This document shows, in pieces, positions 29,414 through 38,571 of a DNA stretch of 49,441 bases. Each line of letters opens with the position of its first letter. The stretch's first letter is position 1. A program made the position numbers and the translations under genes. The notes under the pieces are model-generated. The model was given only the letters and a program-made list of their open reading frames with translations, had not been told where the DNA came from and made no database searches. Source of the stretch: Tetragenococcus halophilus (GTDB lineage: Bacteria; Bacillota; Bacilli; Lactobacillales; Enterococcaceae); the NCBI RefSeq assembly GCF_021474685.1, contig NZ_JAKEIT010000018.1:1-49441 (forward strand), given 5' to 3'.

Positions 29414-30118
29414 CTAACTCAAAGCTGTATCTAGTCCAACTTTGATCATCTCATCAAAAGTCGTTTGTCTTTCAAGTGCTGTCGTTTCTTCACCTGTAAT
29501 CATGTGATCACTAACGGTACAAATGGCAAGCGTCTGAACACCAAATTTTGCGCCCAGATAATATAATGCCGCTGCTTCCATTTCCACACCTTTAATCCCT
29601 AATTCAGCTAGTTGAAAGGTTTCTGTCATATCATCTTTATAAAATGTATCTTCAGATAAAATATTTCCAACATGAGTAGTAAAACCTTGTTCTTCAGCAA
29701 TTTCATAGGCCGATTTCAACAAATGAAAATCAGCGATGGGAGCATAGTGAAAATCGCGAAAATGTTTTTGGATCATCGCAGAGCTTGTCACTGCCCCTTG
29801 TGCTAAAATAAGTTCTCTAACGTGGACTTCTTCTGAAAGCGCGCCACAGGTTCCTACGCGAATGATCTTATTAACGCCGTAAAATTCAATCAATTCCTGA
29901 GCATAAATCGTAGCAGAAGGCATCCCCATACCGGTTCCTTGCACTGAAACCCGTTCACCTTTATAAACACCAGTATACCCTAACATCCCGCGAACTTGGT
30001 TATAACAAACTGGATCTTCTAAAAAGGTCTCAGCAATATATTTTGCTCGCAGCGGATCACCAGGTAGTAGTATTTTATCTGCGATCTCTCCGGGTTTTGC
30101 CTCAATATGAACGCTCAT
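29414..30118 (-). CDS. deoD: Purine nucleoside phosphorylase, DeoD type
   Basis: DeoD cleaves purine nucleosides with phosphate into base and ribose 1-phosphate and is usually hexameric. The 234-aa protein starts [20 protein letters not shown], has [27 protein letters not shown] and [12 protein letters not shown], with the acid in TVSDHM expected as the catalytic residue. It is 16 bases after punA, so both purine phosphorylase types are encoded together, the last two genes of the operon. Confidence 0.96.
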   Translation of the reverse strand: MSVHIEAKPGEIADKILLPGDPLRAKYIAETFLEDPVCYNQVRGMLGYTGVYKGERVSVQGTGMGMPSATIYAQELIEFYGVNKIIRVGTCGALSEEVHVRELILAQGAVTSSAMIQKHFRDFHYAPIADFHLLKSAYEIAEEQGFTTHVGNILSEDTFYKDDMTETFQLAELGIKGVEMEAAALYYLGAKFGVQTLAICTVSDHMITGEETTALERQTTFDEMIKVGLDTALS

Positions 30119-30134
30119 GTGATTCCTCCTTATT

Positions 30135-30953
30135 CTACAAAGCTTTTAATGTTTCTTTAACTAATGTTTTAAAATCAATTTTCACTCGTTCAGTCGTTGC
30201 TACAACTTCTTTGTGATCCAAACTTTTTTGCATACCCGCCGCTAAATTTGTAACACAAGAAATGCCTAATACATTTAAACCACTGTGACATGCAACGATA
30301 ACCTCCGGCACTGTTGACATTCCCACAGCGTCTGCTCCGGCAGTTCGTGCAAAACGGACTTCAGCCGGCGTTTCGTAAGTAGGACCAGAAAATCCCATGT
30401 AGACGCCTTCCTTTAAATTAATATTTTGTTTTTCTGCCACTTCTTTGGCTTTTGTGCGATAACTTAAACGATACGCCTCACTCATATCTGGAAAACGCGG
30501 ACCTAATTCATCAATATTTGCGCCAAATAATGGATTGCTTCCCATAAAGTTAATATGATCAGTAATCAGCATTAAATCTCCTGGCGTAAAGTCTAGATTT
30601 ACGCCACCCGCTGCATTCGTCACAATTAAAGAATGGGCTTTTAAAGCAGCCATTACTCTTACCGGATAAGTTACTGTCTGCATCGAATAACCTTCATAGT
30701 AATGAAAACGCCCTTGCATAGCTAACACTTTTTTTCCAGCTAGTGTACCATACACTAATTGACCAGCATGGCCTGTAACAGTAGAGACTGGAAAATGTGG
30801 AATTTTGTCGTAAGTAATCGTTTGTGCGTCTTCAATTTCTTCAGCTAATTCACCTAGGCCTGAACCTAAAATCAAACCAAATTCAACCCCACCTACGCCT
30901 TTATTTTTAATAAATTCCGTAGTTTCCTTAAGTTTTTCTTGTAACGAATCCAT
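30135..30953 (-). CDS. punA: Purine nucleoside phosphorylase, trimeric type
   Basis: This enzyme cleaves inosine and guanosine type nucleosides, complementing DeoD. The 272-aa protein has LILGSGLG at residues 27-34, [27 protein letters not shown] and [15 protein letters not shown], the signature blocks of the trimeric MTAP/PNP family. An AGGAGTG site lies before the ATG. It is separated from the permease gene by 87 bases that may contain a weak attenuating hairpin. Confidence 0.95.
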   Translation of the reverse strand: MDSLQEKLKETTEFIKNKGVGGVEFGLILGSGLGELAEEIEDAQTITYDKIPHFPVSTVTGHAGQLVYGTLAGKKVLAMQGRFHYYEGYSMQTVTYPVRVMAALKAHSLIVTNAAGGVNLDFTPGDLMLITDHINFMGSNPLFGANIDELGPRFPDMSEAYRLSYRTKAKEVAEKQNINLKEGVYMGFSGPTYETPAEVRFARTAGADAVGMSTVPEVIVACHSGLNVLGISCVTNLAAGMQKSLDHKEVVATTERVKIDFKTLVKETLKAL

Positions 30954-31040
30954 TTAAACACTCCTACTTTAAATTTTTTATTCACAAAAAGAAGCGGCGC
31001 TCATAAACATTCCCTAAGCCCGCCCCTTTAACTAAACTTT

Positions 31041-31997
31041 TTATTTAGATTTCACATAATTTTTTCCACTTGCTTGCGGACCCGAAGATCGTCCAAAAAA
31101 TAGAACAAGGACAATGATCGTCAATAGATATGGGGCGATTTGCAAAAGCACAGGCGGAATAGAAGAAATCACCGGAAGCTGAGCTCCTATAATACTCAAG
31201 CTTTGAGCAAAGCCAAAGAAAATTGCGGCACCCATAGCACCTAACGGATTCCATTTACCAAAAATCATCGCGGCTAAGGAAATATAGCCTTGCCCAACAA
31301 TAGTTCCTGCAGAAAAGTTCCCTGAAATAGATTGTGCAAAGATAGCACCACCCATACCACCTAACAGACCCGAAAGTAGAACGCCGGAATAACGGAATAA
31401 ATAAACATTTACTCCCAAAGTATCTGCTGCTTGCGGATGTTCACCCACTGAACGCAAACGCAAGCCAAAGCGTGTCTTAGAAACTACATACCAAGCAATA
31501 ATAGCAATAATAATAGCTAAATAAGCTGGCAAAAAGGTGTTTTTAAAGAAAATATCACCAATAACAGGAATATCTTCTAAGCCAGGAAAGGAAAAATAGC
31601 CTAAATTACTATCGATGTTATCTGTTTGTCCTTTTCCATACCAAACTTTGATTAAAAAGACGCCTAAAGCTGGTGCCATTAAGTTAACCACTGTACCACT
31701 AATAATATGGTCAGCACGAAAACTGACGGTTGCTACAGCATGGAGTAGTGAAAACAACAACCCCACTATGCCACCAACAATAATACCTAGCCAAGGCGTC
31801 CAACCACCGAACCTCCCAGCGTTCTCCAAATTAAAGACAATCCCACTGAAAGCGCCCATAACCATGATACCTTCTAATCCCACATTGACAACACCGCTTC
31901 TTTCAGAAAACGTGCCGCCCAATGCTGTAAGGATCAAAGGGGTCGAATAGACCAGTGCAGATGTTAAAATTAAAGATATCAATCCAATCGTCGACAT
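31041..31997 (-). CDS. Nucleoside ABC transporter permease (NupQ-like)
   Basis: This is one of two membrane subunits of a BMP-type nucleoside importer. The 318-aa protein has about nine hydrophobic segments and the family blocks TFSERSGVVNVGLEGIMVMGAF near the N-terminus and GENPQAADTLGV-like GEHPQAADTLGVNV. It overlaps the upstream permease gene by one base. The neighbouring deaminase and phosphorylases support nucleosides as the substrate. Confidence 0.92.
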   Translation of the reverse strand: MSTIGLISLILTSALVYSTPLILTALGGTFSERSGVVNVGLEGIMVMGAFSGIVFNLENAGRFGGWTPWLGIIVGGIVGLLFSLLHAVATVSFRADHIISGTVVNLMAPALGVFLIKVWYGKGQTDNIDSNLGYFSFPGLEDIPVIGDIFFKNTFLPAYLAIIIAIIAWYVVSKTRFGLRLRSVGEHPQAADTLGVNVYLFRYSGVLLSGLLGGMGGAIFAQSISGNFSAGTIVGQGYISLAAMIFGKWNPLGAMGAAIFFGFAQSLSIIGAQLPVISSIPPVLLQIAPYLLTIIVLVLFFGRSSGPQASGKNYVKSK

Positions 31998-33130
31998 TAT
32001 AGGCCGCCTCCTTTTCCGTCCTGATCGCCTGTTGAAGATTCAATATTGTGGACCACTTCTTCCTGCCTCTTATCCGGCATGATTTTAGCAAGTAACACTC
32101 TCATAATATAACTAATAGCAACAAAGAAGATGATTAAGGCAATTACAACATTGACAATTTCAAATGGCACCCCTGCACCGGTTTGCATACCTAAACCACC
32201 GATCTGCAAAATACTAAATAATAGCGCCGAAAGTAAAATTCCAATAGATGTGCCTGCGCCTAGAAGAGAAACAGCCAATCCATCAAAACCAATCGAAAGT
32301 GACTCTGTCTGTACAAAAAAGTTTTGATAAGTTCCTAGCCCTTCTACGACACCACCTAAACCAGCAAAAGTCCCTGAAAGTACCATGGATAAAATAATCG
32401 TTCTTTTACTACTCATCCCAGCATATTCTGAGGCATTTGGGTTCAAACCGACAGCTCGTATTTCATAGCCAAGGGTTGTTTTTTTCATGATAAACCAGAC
32501 AACAACTAATCCTAATAAAGCTAGAAACAACCCTGCATTAACCCGTGAACCACCAAAAAAGGTCGAAAGACTTTCCATGTTCAAACTAGCATTTTCAGTA
32601 ATTCGGTTTGAGGAATCTAAACTGGAGCGAAAACTTTCTGGCATCCAATCTTGTAAAATAAAGGTACTTAAATATAAAACGATATAGTTCATCATAATCG
32701 TTACAATCACTTCGCTTGTACCAAAATAAGCACGTAAAACACCCGGAACCGCAGCTGCTAGCGCGCCAGCTAAAGCCCCTGCAATAATACACAATGGAAG
32801 TAAAATAACTTTAGGTAAATCAGGAAAGACTAACGCTAATGAAACACTAGCAACCCAACCACATAAAGCTTGGCCAGAAAGCCCAATATTGAAAAAACCG
32901 GCCGAATTGGCAATTGAAAATCCCAAGGCGGTAAAAATCAGGGGTGTAGCTTGTCGTAATGTTTCACCAATGCTTCTTAAATTTCCTAAAGAAGCATTCA
33001 ACATTGATTGGTAACCGATCACTGGATTATACCCAAAGGCAGCCATGAGGATCGCACCGATGACTAAACCTAAAATAACCGAAAGGACGGGCACTAAAAT
33101 ATTGCGAATTCTCACGTTACGATCATTCAT
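31997..33130 (-). CDS. Nucleoside ABC transporter permease (NupP-like)
   Basis: This is the second permease of the importer. It is 377 aa, longer than its partner, with an extra periplasm-facing loop around residues 165-195 and family blocks GLGFSIANSAGFFNIG-like LGFSIANSAGFFNIGLSGQA and GLNPNASEYAGM. It overlaps the ATPase gene by 8 bases and the next permease by one, so the subunits are made together. The acidic and polar tail after residue 350 is of unknown use. Confidence 0.92.
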   Translation of the reverse strand: MNDRNVRIRNILVPVLSVILGLVIGAILMAAFGYNPVIGYQSMLNASLGNLRSIGETLRQATPLIFTALGFSIANSAGFFNIGLSGQALCGWVASVSLALVFPDLPKVILLPLCIIAGALAGALAAAVPGVLRAYFGTSEVIVTIMMNYIVLYLSTFILQDWMPESFRSSLDSSNRITENASLNMESLSTFFGGSRVNAGLFLALLGLVVVWFIMKKTTLGYEIRAVGLNPNASEYAGMSSKRTIILSMVLSGTFAGLGGVVEGLGTYQNFFVQTESLSIGFDGLAVSLLGAGTSIGILLSALLFSILQIGGLGMQTGAGVPFEIVNVVIALIIFFVAISYIMRVLLAKIMPDKRQEEVVHNIESSTGDQDGKGGGL

Positions 33131-34697
33131 CAGCTGTTACCTCCTGTTGCGCGAGTTCTTGTCTAGCTTTTTCTAAAGAAGAACCGGCCATGAGTAATCC
33201 AAGTTCTTGCTCAGAAGTTTCTTCTGGTTTTACGATACCAACGATTTTCCCATCATAAATAACAGCGATTCGATCAGATACATTTAAGATTTCGTCTAGT
33301 TCAAAACTCACTAGAAGAACCGCTTTATCATTATCTCTTTGGTTGATCAAACGCTTATGAATAAATTCAATCGCGCCTACATCTAAACCCCGAGTTGGAT
33401 TAGCTACTACTAAAAGATCCGGATCACGGCTCACTTCACGTGCAACCACAGCTTTCTGTTGATTCCCACCGGATAAGGAGCGGGCCGGTACTACTTCATT
33501 GACAGTTCGTACGTCATATTCTTCAATCAATGTTCGTGCATGTTCATGGATACTGCCGTAATTTAATACACCGTTTTTACTAAAAGGATTCAAATAATAA
33601 TTTTGTAAAACAAGATTTTCAGCTATCGACATATCTAAAATCAAACCATATCTATGACGATCCTCTGGCACATGCCCTACGCCGCTTTCAGTGATTTTCC
33701 TTGGCCTGAGGTTAGTGATATCAGTGCCATTTAATTGAACAGAGCCACTTTCTGCTTTACGTAGTCCTGTTAATGCTTGCACCAATTCAGACTGTCCGTT
33801 CCCATCAATCCCTGCAATACCTATAATTTCTCCTGCATGAACATCTAAGTTGAGACCTTTTACCGCTTCGACACCGCGATTTTCCTTAACAATTAAATCT
33901 TTAATCGATAATACCTTTTGTTTCGGATCAGCTTTTTTCTTATCCGTCTTAAACAGTACAGAACGTCCTACCATCATATCTGCTAAATCTTGGGAAGAAA
34001 CGTCTTTGACCGTCACGGTGCCAATACCTTTACCACGACGAATAACAGTACACTCATCTGCCACTGCCTTGATCTCGTCTAATTTATGAGTAATTAAAAT
34101 AATCGATTTACCTTCTTTTACTAACCCACGCATAATCTCAATCAATTCATCGATTTCTTGCGGAGTCAATACTGCAGTTGGTTCATCGAAAATTAATACA
34201 TCCGCACCACGATATAATGTTTTTAATATTTCTACCCTTTGTTGCATCCCAACCGAAATATCTCGCACATAAGCATCTGGATCCACTCGCAATCCATATC
34301 GCTTTGAAACTTCCATAATTTCTTGACGAGCTTTTTTCCGGTCAATTTTTCCTAAATGACTAGGTTCATTTCCTAAGATAATATTTTCAGTCACCGTAAA
34401 TGCATCTACTAGCATAAAATGCTGGTGGACCATGCCGATTCCTAACTGATTTGCTGTATTCGGGCCAGCGATCGTTACCTCTTTACCATCAATAAGGATT
34501 TTTCCGGAAGTTGGCTCCAATAGTCCAGATAACATATTCATCAGCGTTGATTTACCCGCGCCATTTTCCCCTAGTAAAGCGTGGATCTCGCCTTTTTTTA
34601 AACGCAAATTCACCCGATCATTTGCCTTAAAGAGTCCGAACTCTTTTGTAATGTCGCGCATTTCCACTACAACTTGTTCCTCTGACACATTTTTCAC
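33123..34697 (-). CDS. Nucleoside ABC transporter ATPase (NupO-like)
   Basis: The 524-aa protein has two nucleotide-binding domains in one chain. The first has Walker A GENGAGKST near residues 43-51, a signature SVGMQQR and Walker B VLIFDEPT. The second has a degenerate Walker A GIDGNGQSE, signature LSGGNQQK and VVANPTRGLD, as usual in this importer class where only one site is fully active. It is separated from the lipoprotein gene by 180 bases with terminator-like hairpins, which fits lower expression than the binding protein. Confidence 0.94.
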   Translation of the reverse strand: MKNVSEEQVVVEMRDITKEFGLFKANDRVNLRLKKGEIHALLGENGAGKSTLMNMLSGLLEPTSGKILIDGKEVTIAGPNTANQLGIGMVHQHFMLVDAFTVTENIILGNEPSHLGKIDRKKARQEIMEVSKRYGLRVDPDAYVRDISVGMQQRVEILKTLYRGADVLIFDEPTAVLTPQEIDELIEIMRGLVKEGKSIILITHKLDEIKAVADECTVIRRGKGIGTVTVKDVSSQDLADMMVGRSVLFKTDKKKADPKQKVLSIKDLIVKENRGVEAVKGLNLDVHAGEIIGIAGIDGNGQSELVQALTGLRKAESGSVQLNGTDITNLRPRKITESGVGHVPEDRHRYGLILDMSIAENLVLQNYYLNPFSKNGVLNYGSIHEHARTLIEEYDVRTVNEVVPARSLSGGNQQKAVVAREVSRDPDLLVVANPTRGLDVGAIEFIHKRLINQRDNDKAVLLVSFELDEILNVSDRIAVIYDGKIVGIVKPEETSEQELGLLMAGSSLEKARQELAQQEVTADE

Positions 34698-34833
34698 ATC
34701 CTTTGGAAGTAATTCTGAAACAAATAATCGCGCATCGCAAACTTTTTATAATAGAGATTTTTTTCTCTCAATAAAAAGGAGCAAGAACACATTAACGTTA
34801 TCGCTCTTTATTTTTATTGAAAGAAAAAATCAA

Positions 34834-34869
34834 TTCGTTATCGCCGGCAAAATGTCGGCGATAAACGAA
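34834..34869 (-). terminator. Partial terminator between lipoprotein and ATPase genes
   Basis: A hairpin with arms TTCGTTATCGCCG and CGGCGATAAACGAA (one bulge) is followed by TTGATTTTTT on the minus strand. A second, weaker hairpin lies at about 34771-34822. The genes beyond are clearly part of the same system, so the hairpins may reduce rather than stop transcription. Confidence 0.7.
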
Positions 34870-34877
34870 TCTATTAT

Positions 34878-35948
34878 CTATGGCGTTTCTGGTACTTCTA
34901 CTTCACCATTTGTAACATCATCTTTAGCTGCTTCAACTGCTTCTAGCGCTTCGTCTGATAAATAACCATCTGTTAAGCCAACACCGTCTTCATCCAGACC
35001 ATATTCTAAATGTTCGCCACCAGGAAAGTCATCGTCTGCAGATCTTTGTGCCAAGTCTTGAACAACAGTTCCTACACCTTTTAATGTAGAAGTTAAAGTG
35101 AAATTATCTTCTTCTCCATCATTGTCATAACTTCCTTCATCTTCTTGGTCACGGTCAACACCGATAACCCAAACTTTATCGTCGCCAGACTCGTTTCTTG
35201 ATTTTGCTTCTTGGAACACGCCATTTCCTGTAGCACCCGAAGCATGATAGATAATATCTGCATCTTGCGAGTACATACCTTGAGCAATCGAGCGTCCTTT
35301 ATCAGGTGCAGAGAAATCGCCAGCATATTGGTTCAATACTTCGATATCTTTATCTAATTTTTCAGCACCATCTTCTACACCTTTTGTAAAGCCAGCATCA
35401 AAACGATCGATAACTTCACCTTCAACACCGCCTACAAATCCAACTTTATCTGTTTCTGTAGTATACGCAGCTGCAATCCCTGCTAAATAAGCAGCTTCTT
35501 GGTCTTTAAAAGTTGCTGAAGCTACATTTTCGCCTTCTACAACATCATCTACAATAACAAAGTTAGTATCTGGATTATTCTGTGACTGTTCTTCAATAGC
35601 AGGTTGTAATTTATAACCAATCCCAAAAATCGTCTTAAAGCCAGCATTTAATGCCTGATCAATATTAGGAATATAATCTGATTCGTTAGAAGATTGGAAA
35701 TATTGATACCCATCATTCCCACGTTCTACATTGTTTTCTTCTCCCCAATCTTGCAATCCTTCCCAAGCAGATTGGTTAAACGAACGGTCATCAACACCAC
35801 CTGTATCAGTAATTAAAGCTGCCGGAGCATTTGAACCATCACCATTACCGCCGCCATCGCCGGAACCTCCACCATTACCACACGCACCTAATAGTAAGGC
35901 ACTGACCATCGCTATAGTACCGAACCCAAATAATCTCGCTTTTTTCAT
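34878..35948 (-). CDS. BMP-family nucleoside-binding lipoprotein
   Basis: This is the substrate-binding part of the importer, anchored to the outer face of the membrane. The 356-aa protein has a lipoprotein signal with lipobox LLGAC and lipidated Cys23, followed by a glycine and serine-rich linker. The BMP domain has ALITDTGGVDDRSFNQSAWEG near residue 45 and KVWVIGVDRDQ. It is strongly acidic, with clusters such as DQEDEGSYDNDGEED. It follows cdd in the operon with a 62-base gap. Confidence 0.94.
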   Translation of the reverse strand: MKKARLFGFGTIAMVSALLLGACGNGGGSGDGGGNGDGSNAPAALITDTGGVDDRSFNQSAWEGLQDWGEENNVERGNDGYQYFQSSNESDYIPNIDQALNAGFKTIFGIGYKLQPAIEEQSQNNPDTNFVIVDDVVEGENVASATFKDQEAAYLAGIAAAYTTETDKVGFVGGVEGEVIDRFDAGFTKGVEDGAEKLDKDIEVLNQYAGDFSAPDKGRSIAQGMYSQDADIIYHASGATGNGVFQEAKSRNESGDDKVWVIGVDRDQEDEGSYDNDGEEDNFTLTSTLKGVGTVVQDLAQRSADDDFPGGEHLEYGLDEDGVGLTDGYLSDEALEAVEAAKDDVTNGEVEVPETP

Positions 35949-36010
35949 TTTATTATAAATCCTCCTAAAAAATATTTTTAATTTAAACAGCTTTTAACTG
36001 CTCGAATCCA

Positions 36011-36409
36011 TCATAAATCTTGCCCAATAAATGAGTAGGGAAGTAGTTGTTCTACCGTCATTTCTTTTTTTGCTCCATGCTCACCTACAAGTGTTACCGG
36101 CATATCCTGTTCAAAAAATTCAACCATTACTTGACGACAAGCACCACACGGAGAAATCGGTTGTAAGGTATTACCAGCTATAACTAAATGCTCAAAATCT
36201 CGTTGCCCTTCAGAAACTGCCTTAAATATGGCTGTCCGTTCTGCACAATTACTTAAACCATATGAAGCATTTTCAATATTAACACCTTGGTATATATCCC
36301 CCTGCTTAGTCACCAAACAAGCGCCTACTGGAAAATGCGAGTAAGGAACGTAAGCTTTTTCCAATGCTTTTTGTGCTATTGCTATCCATTCTTCTTTTGC
36401 TTTTGCCAT
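36011..36409 (-). CDS. cdd: Cytidine deaminase
   Basis: Cdd converts cytidine and deoxycytidine to uridine forms. The 132-aa protein has the zinc ligands Cys55 and catalytic Glu57 in NCAERTA, and Cys88 and Cys91 in PCGAC. The ATG at 36409 has GGAGGTGGAAG before it; an in-frame reading 19 codons longer overlaps deoC and is rejected. It supplies uridine to the pyrimidine phosphorylase of the same operon. Confidence 0.97.
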   Translation of the reverse strand: MAKAKEEWIAIAQKALEKAYVPYSHFPVGACLVTKQGDIYQGVNIENASYGLSNCAERTAIFKAVSEGQRDFEHLVIAGNTLQPISPCGACRQVMVEFFEQDMPVTLVGEHGAKKEMTVEQLLPYSFIGQDL

Positions 36410-36419
36410 CTTCCACCTC

Positions 36420-37082
36420 CTAATTCTTAATTTTATTGTTTTTAGTAATAATGGATACACTAGCACTTATTTCTAACCTGCTAGCACCCGCTTCAAGCAT
36501 GGCTAGTGCTTGATCTTCATCATAAATACCACCAGAAACTTTGACGCCCATTTCAGGAGTAACAATTTCTTTCAACAATTTTACCTCTGCTACTGTAGTA
36601 TTCGCTTTTAACAATCCAGTAGAAGTTTTTATAAAATCAGCTCCAGCTGCTCGAGCAAGTTCGCAAGCTTTCAATAGTTCTTCTTTGGTTAATAAGTCCA
36701 TCTCAATAATAACTTTTACTAACGCTTGATCCTTAGCTACATCAACAACTGCTTGAATATCTGCTCGGACTTTTTCTTCCATACCAGATTTTAGCGCTCC
36801 GATATTCATCATCATATCAATTTCATCTGCACCATTTTCGATAGCATTTTTTGTCTCAAATGCCTTAGTTTCTGAAGTATTTGTTCCAAAAGGAAATCCA
36901 ATCACCGTACATACGACTGTTGGATCACGTTTTAATTCCTTTGCTGCTAGAAAAACCCAGCTGGGACTGATACAAACAGCATAAAAACGTTGCTTTTTTG
37001 CTTCTTCAATCACTTCTAGTACTTCTTTTCGGGTGGCTTCTGCTTTTAAAAGCGTATAATCGATTATACGATTTAACTCCAT
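36420..37082 (-). CDS. deoC: Deoxyribose-phosphate aldolase
   Basis: DeoC splits deoxyribose 5-phosphate into glyceraldehyde 3-phosphate and acetaldehyde. The 220-aa protein has the Schiff-base lysine in FIKTSTG (Lys152) and the second lysine in VKVSGGI (Lys181). It lies 11 bases after pdp and 10 bases before cdd. The acetaldehyde made could be a substrate for an alcohol dehydrogenase, but no link to the one in this window is shown. Confidence 0.97.
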   Translation of the reverse strand: MELNRIIDYTLLKAEATRKEVLEVIEEAKKQRFYAVCISPSWVFLAAKELKRDPTVVCTVIGFPFGTNTSETKAFETKNAIENGADEIDMMMNIGALKSGMEEKVRADIQAVVDVAKDQALVKVIIEMDLLTKEELLKACELARAAGADFIKTSTGLLKANTTVAEVKLLKEIVTPEMGVKVSGGIYDEDQALAMLEAGASRLEISASVSIITKNNKIKN

Positions 37083-37093
37083 TTTTCTAACCT

Positions 37094-38395
37094 CTACTCT
37101 GTAATGATCTCATGGACTAATATCGGTTCATCAGCAGCTTTTCCGATTTGAATATTCTGATATAATTTCTCTTTGATTGGTTCAATTTGTTCAGTATTGC
37201 TATAAATTGTTACTAAGGATTCTCCTTTTTCCACTTGTTCGCCAATTTTTTTATGTAACTTTAATCCTACACCATAATCGATCGCGTCTTCTTTGGTTTG
37301 ACGACCTGCGCCTAACATCATGGCAGCAATACCAATTTCATTGGCTACAAGTTGTGTAATAACACCAGCTTTTTTAGCAGGCAACTCGATTTCAAACGGC
37401 GCCGTTAATAATTTCTCAGGTTGACTACATATAGTTTCGTCACCGCCTTGATTTTTGACCATATTTTTAAAAGTTTCAAACGCTGCTCCTGAAGAAACAG
37501 CTTTTTCTAATAGGCCTCGAGCCTCTTCCAAAGTTTCCGCCCTTTCACCTAAGACTAACATTTGGCTACCAAGCACATAACACATCTCTAATAAATCCTT
37601 AGGGCCTTTCCCTTGCAGGGTTTCGATGGCTTCTATAACCTCTAAACCATTTCCGATCGCTTTTCCTAGAGGTTGACTCATATCAGAAATGACAGCCATC
37701 GTTTTCCGCTTGGCAAGTTCACCGATACGGACCATTGTATGAGACAATCGTCTTGCATCTTCAAGGTTTTTCATAAATGCACCTTCGCCTGTTGTAACGT
37801 CCAAAACGATCGCATCTGCACCTGCCGCTATTTTCTTACTCATAATCGAGCTTGCAATTAAAGGAATTGAATCAACTGTCGCTGTCACATCACGTAAGGA
37901 ATACAGTTTTTTATCTGCTGGAGCTAAGTCACCACTTTGACCGATCACTGCTACTTTGTTTTTATTTACTTCGTCAATAAACGCACGGTCAGAAAGTTCG
38001 ATTTTAAACCCTGGTATAGATTCCAATTTATCCAACGTTCCACCAGTATAGCCCAAACCGCGACCAGACATTTTAGCAACTGGTACGCCTACGCTTGCCA
38101 CTAGAGGAGCTAAAACCAAAGTCGTTGTGTCTCCAACGCCTCCAGTTGAGTGTTTATCAACTTTAATACCCTCAATCGAAGATAAATCGATCTTTTCTCC
38201 TGAATCAGCCATTGCTAAAGTTAAAGCTGTAATCTCTTCATCTGTCATGTCCTCGTAAAAGACAGTCATAAGAAAAGCACTCATCTGATAGTCAGGGATC
38301 TTATCTTTTGTGTATTCTTGAATCATAAATTTAATTTCTTCTTTGGTTAAAGCGTAGCCATCTCGCTTTTTTTCAATTAAATCAACCATGCGCAT
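37094..38395 (-). CDS. pdp: Pyrimidine-nucleoside phosphorylase
   Basis: Pdp cleaves uridine and thymidine type nucleosides to base and sugar phosphate. The 433-aa protein starts [13 protein letters not shown] and has the signature [20 protein letters not shown] near residues 110-129 and the phosphate-binding [11 protein letters not shown] (81-91). A weak GAGGT site lies about 10 bases before the ATG; the next ATG two codons on is the alternative. It is the first gene of the nucleoside operon. Confidence 0.96.
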   Translation of the reverse strand: MRMVDLIEKKRDGYALTKEEIKFMIQEYTKDKIPDYQMSAFLMTVFYEDMTDEEITALTLAMADSGEKIDLSSIEGIKVDKHSTGGVGDTTTLVLAPLVASVGVPVAKMSGRGLGYTGGTLDKLESIPGFKIELSDRAFIDEVNKNKVAVIGQSGDLAPADKKLYSLRDVTATVDSIPLIASSIMSKKIAAGADAIVLDVTTGEGAFMKNLEDARRLSHTMVRIGELAKRKTMAVISDMSQPLGKAIGNGLEVIEAIETLQGKGPKDLLEMCYVLGSQMLVLGERAETLEEARGLLEKAVSSGAAFETFKNMVKNQGGDETICSQPEKLLTAPFEIELPAKKAGVITQLVANEIGIAAMMLGAGRQTKEDAIDYGVGLKLHKKIGEQVEKGESLVTIYSNTEQIEPIKEKLYQNIQIGKAADEPILVHEIITE

Positions 38396-38426
38396 TCAAA
38401 CAAACCTCGCTTCCTGATTTCAATTT

Positions 38427-38455
38427 ATTATACAATACTTTAAAGGGAGGTAAAA
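38427..38455 (-). promoter_or_regulatory. Possible second promoter of the nucleoside operon
   Basis: On the minus strand TTTTAC is followed after 17 bases by a perfect TATAAT, about 32 bases before pdp. The upstream box is weak, and the LacI-type operator lies 6 bases further upstream. Confidence 0.5.
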
Positions 38456-38461
38456 CATTTA

Positions 38462-38477
38462 AGTAAAACGGTTTACT
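38462..38477. promoter_or_regulatory. LacI-type operator before pdp
   Basis: AGTAAAACGGTTTACT is an inverted repeat centred on CG with one mismatched pair, the usual form of LacI-family operators. Its outer bases do not fit a CcpA site. The neighbouring LacI-family gene is the obvious candidate regulator. Confidence 0.65.
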
Positions 38478-38492
38478 GAACAAGTTCATCTG

Positions 38493-38506
38493 TGAAAGCC
38501 CTTTCT
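38493..38506. promoter_or_regulatory. cre-like box at the operon start
   Basis: TGAAAGCCCTTTCT matches the CcpA cre consensus TGWAANCGNTNWCA at 12 of 14 positions. It lies just downstream of the minus-10 box at 38513, a position suited to catabolite repression. Confidence 0.5.
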
Positions 38507-38512
38507 AAACTT

Positions 38513-38541
38513 AGAATACAAGACGCTTTCATAATTGTCAA
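38513..38541 (-). promoter_or_regulatory. Main promoter of the nucleoside operon
   Basis: On the minus strand a perfect TTGACA is followed after exactly 17 bases by TATTCT, starting only 31 bases after the stop of the LacI-family gene. It would give a leader of about 110 bases containing the cre-like box and the LacI-type operator. Confidence 0.8.
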
Positions 38542-38571
38542 TCCTAAGTTGTCACAATTCAAAAATTTAAA

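Noticed and set aside
38519-38532. Second cre box inside the nucleoside promoter spacer
   Set aside because: TGAAAGCGTCTTGT matches only the left half and centre of the cre consensus; three right-side bases fail.
31041-38541. Purine or other metabolite riboswitch before the nucleoside operon
   Set aside because: The leader before pdp is short and shows no recognizable aptamer core; regulation seems to be by DNA-binding proteins.
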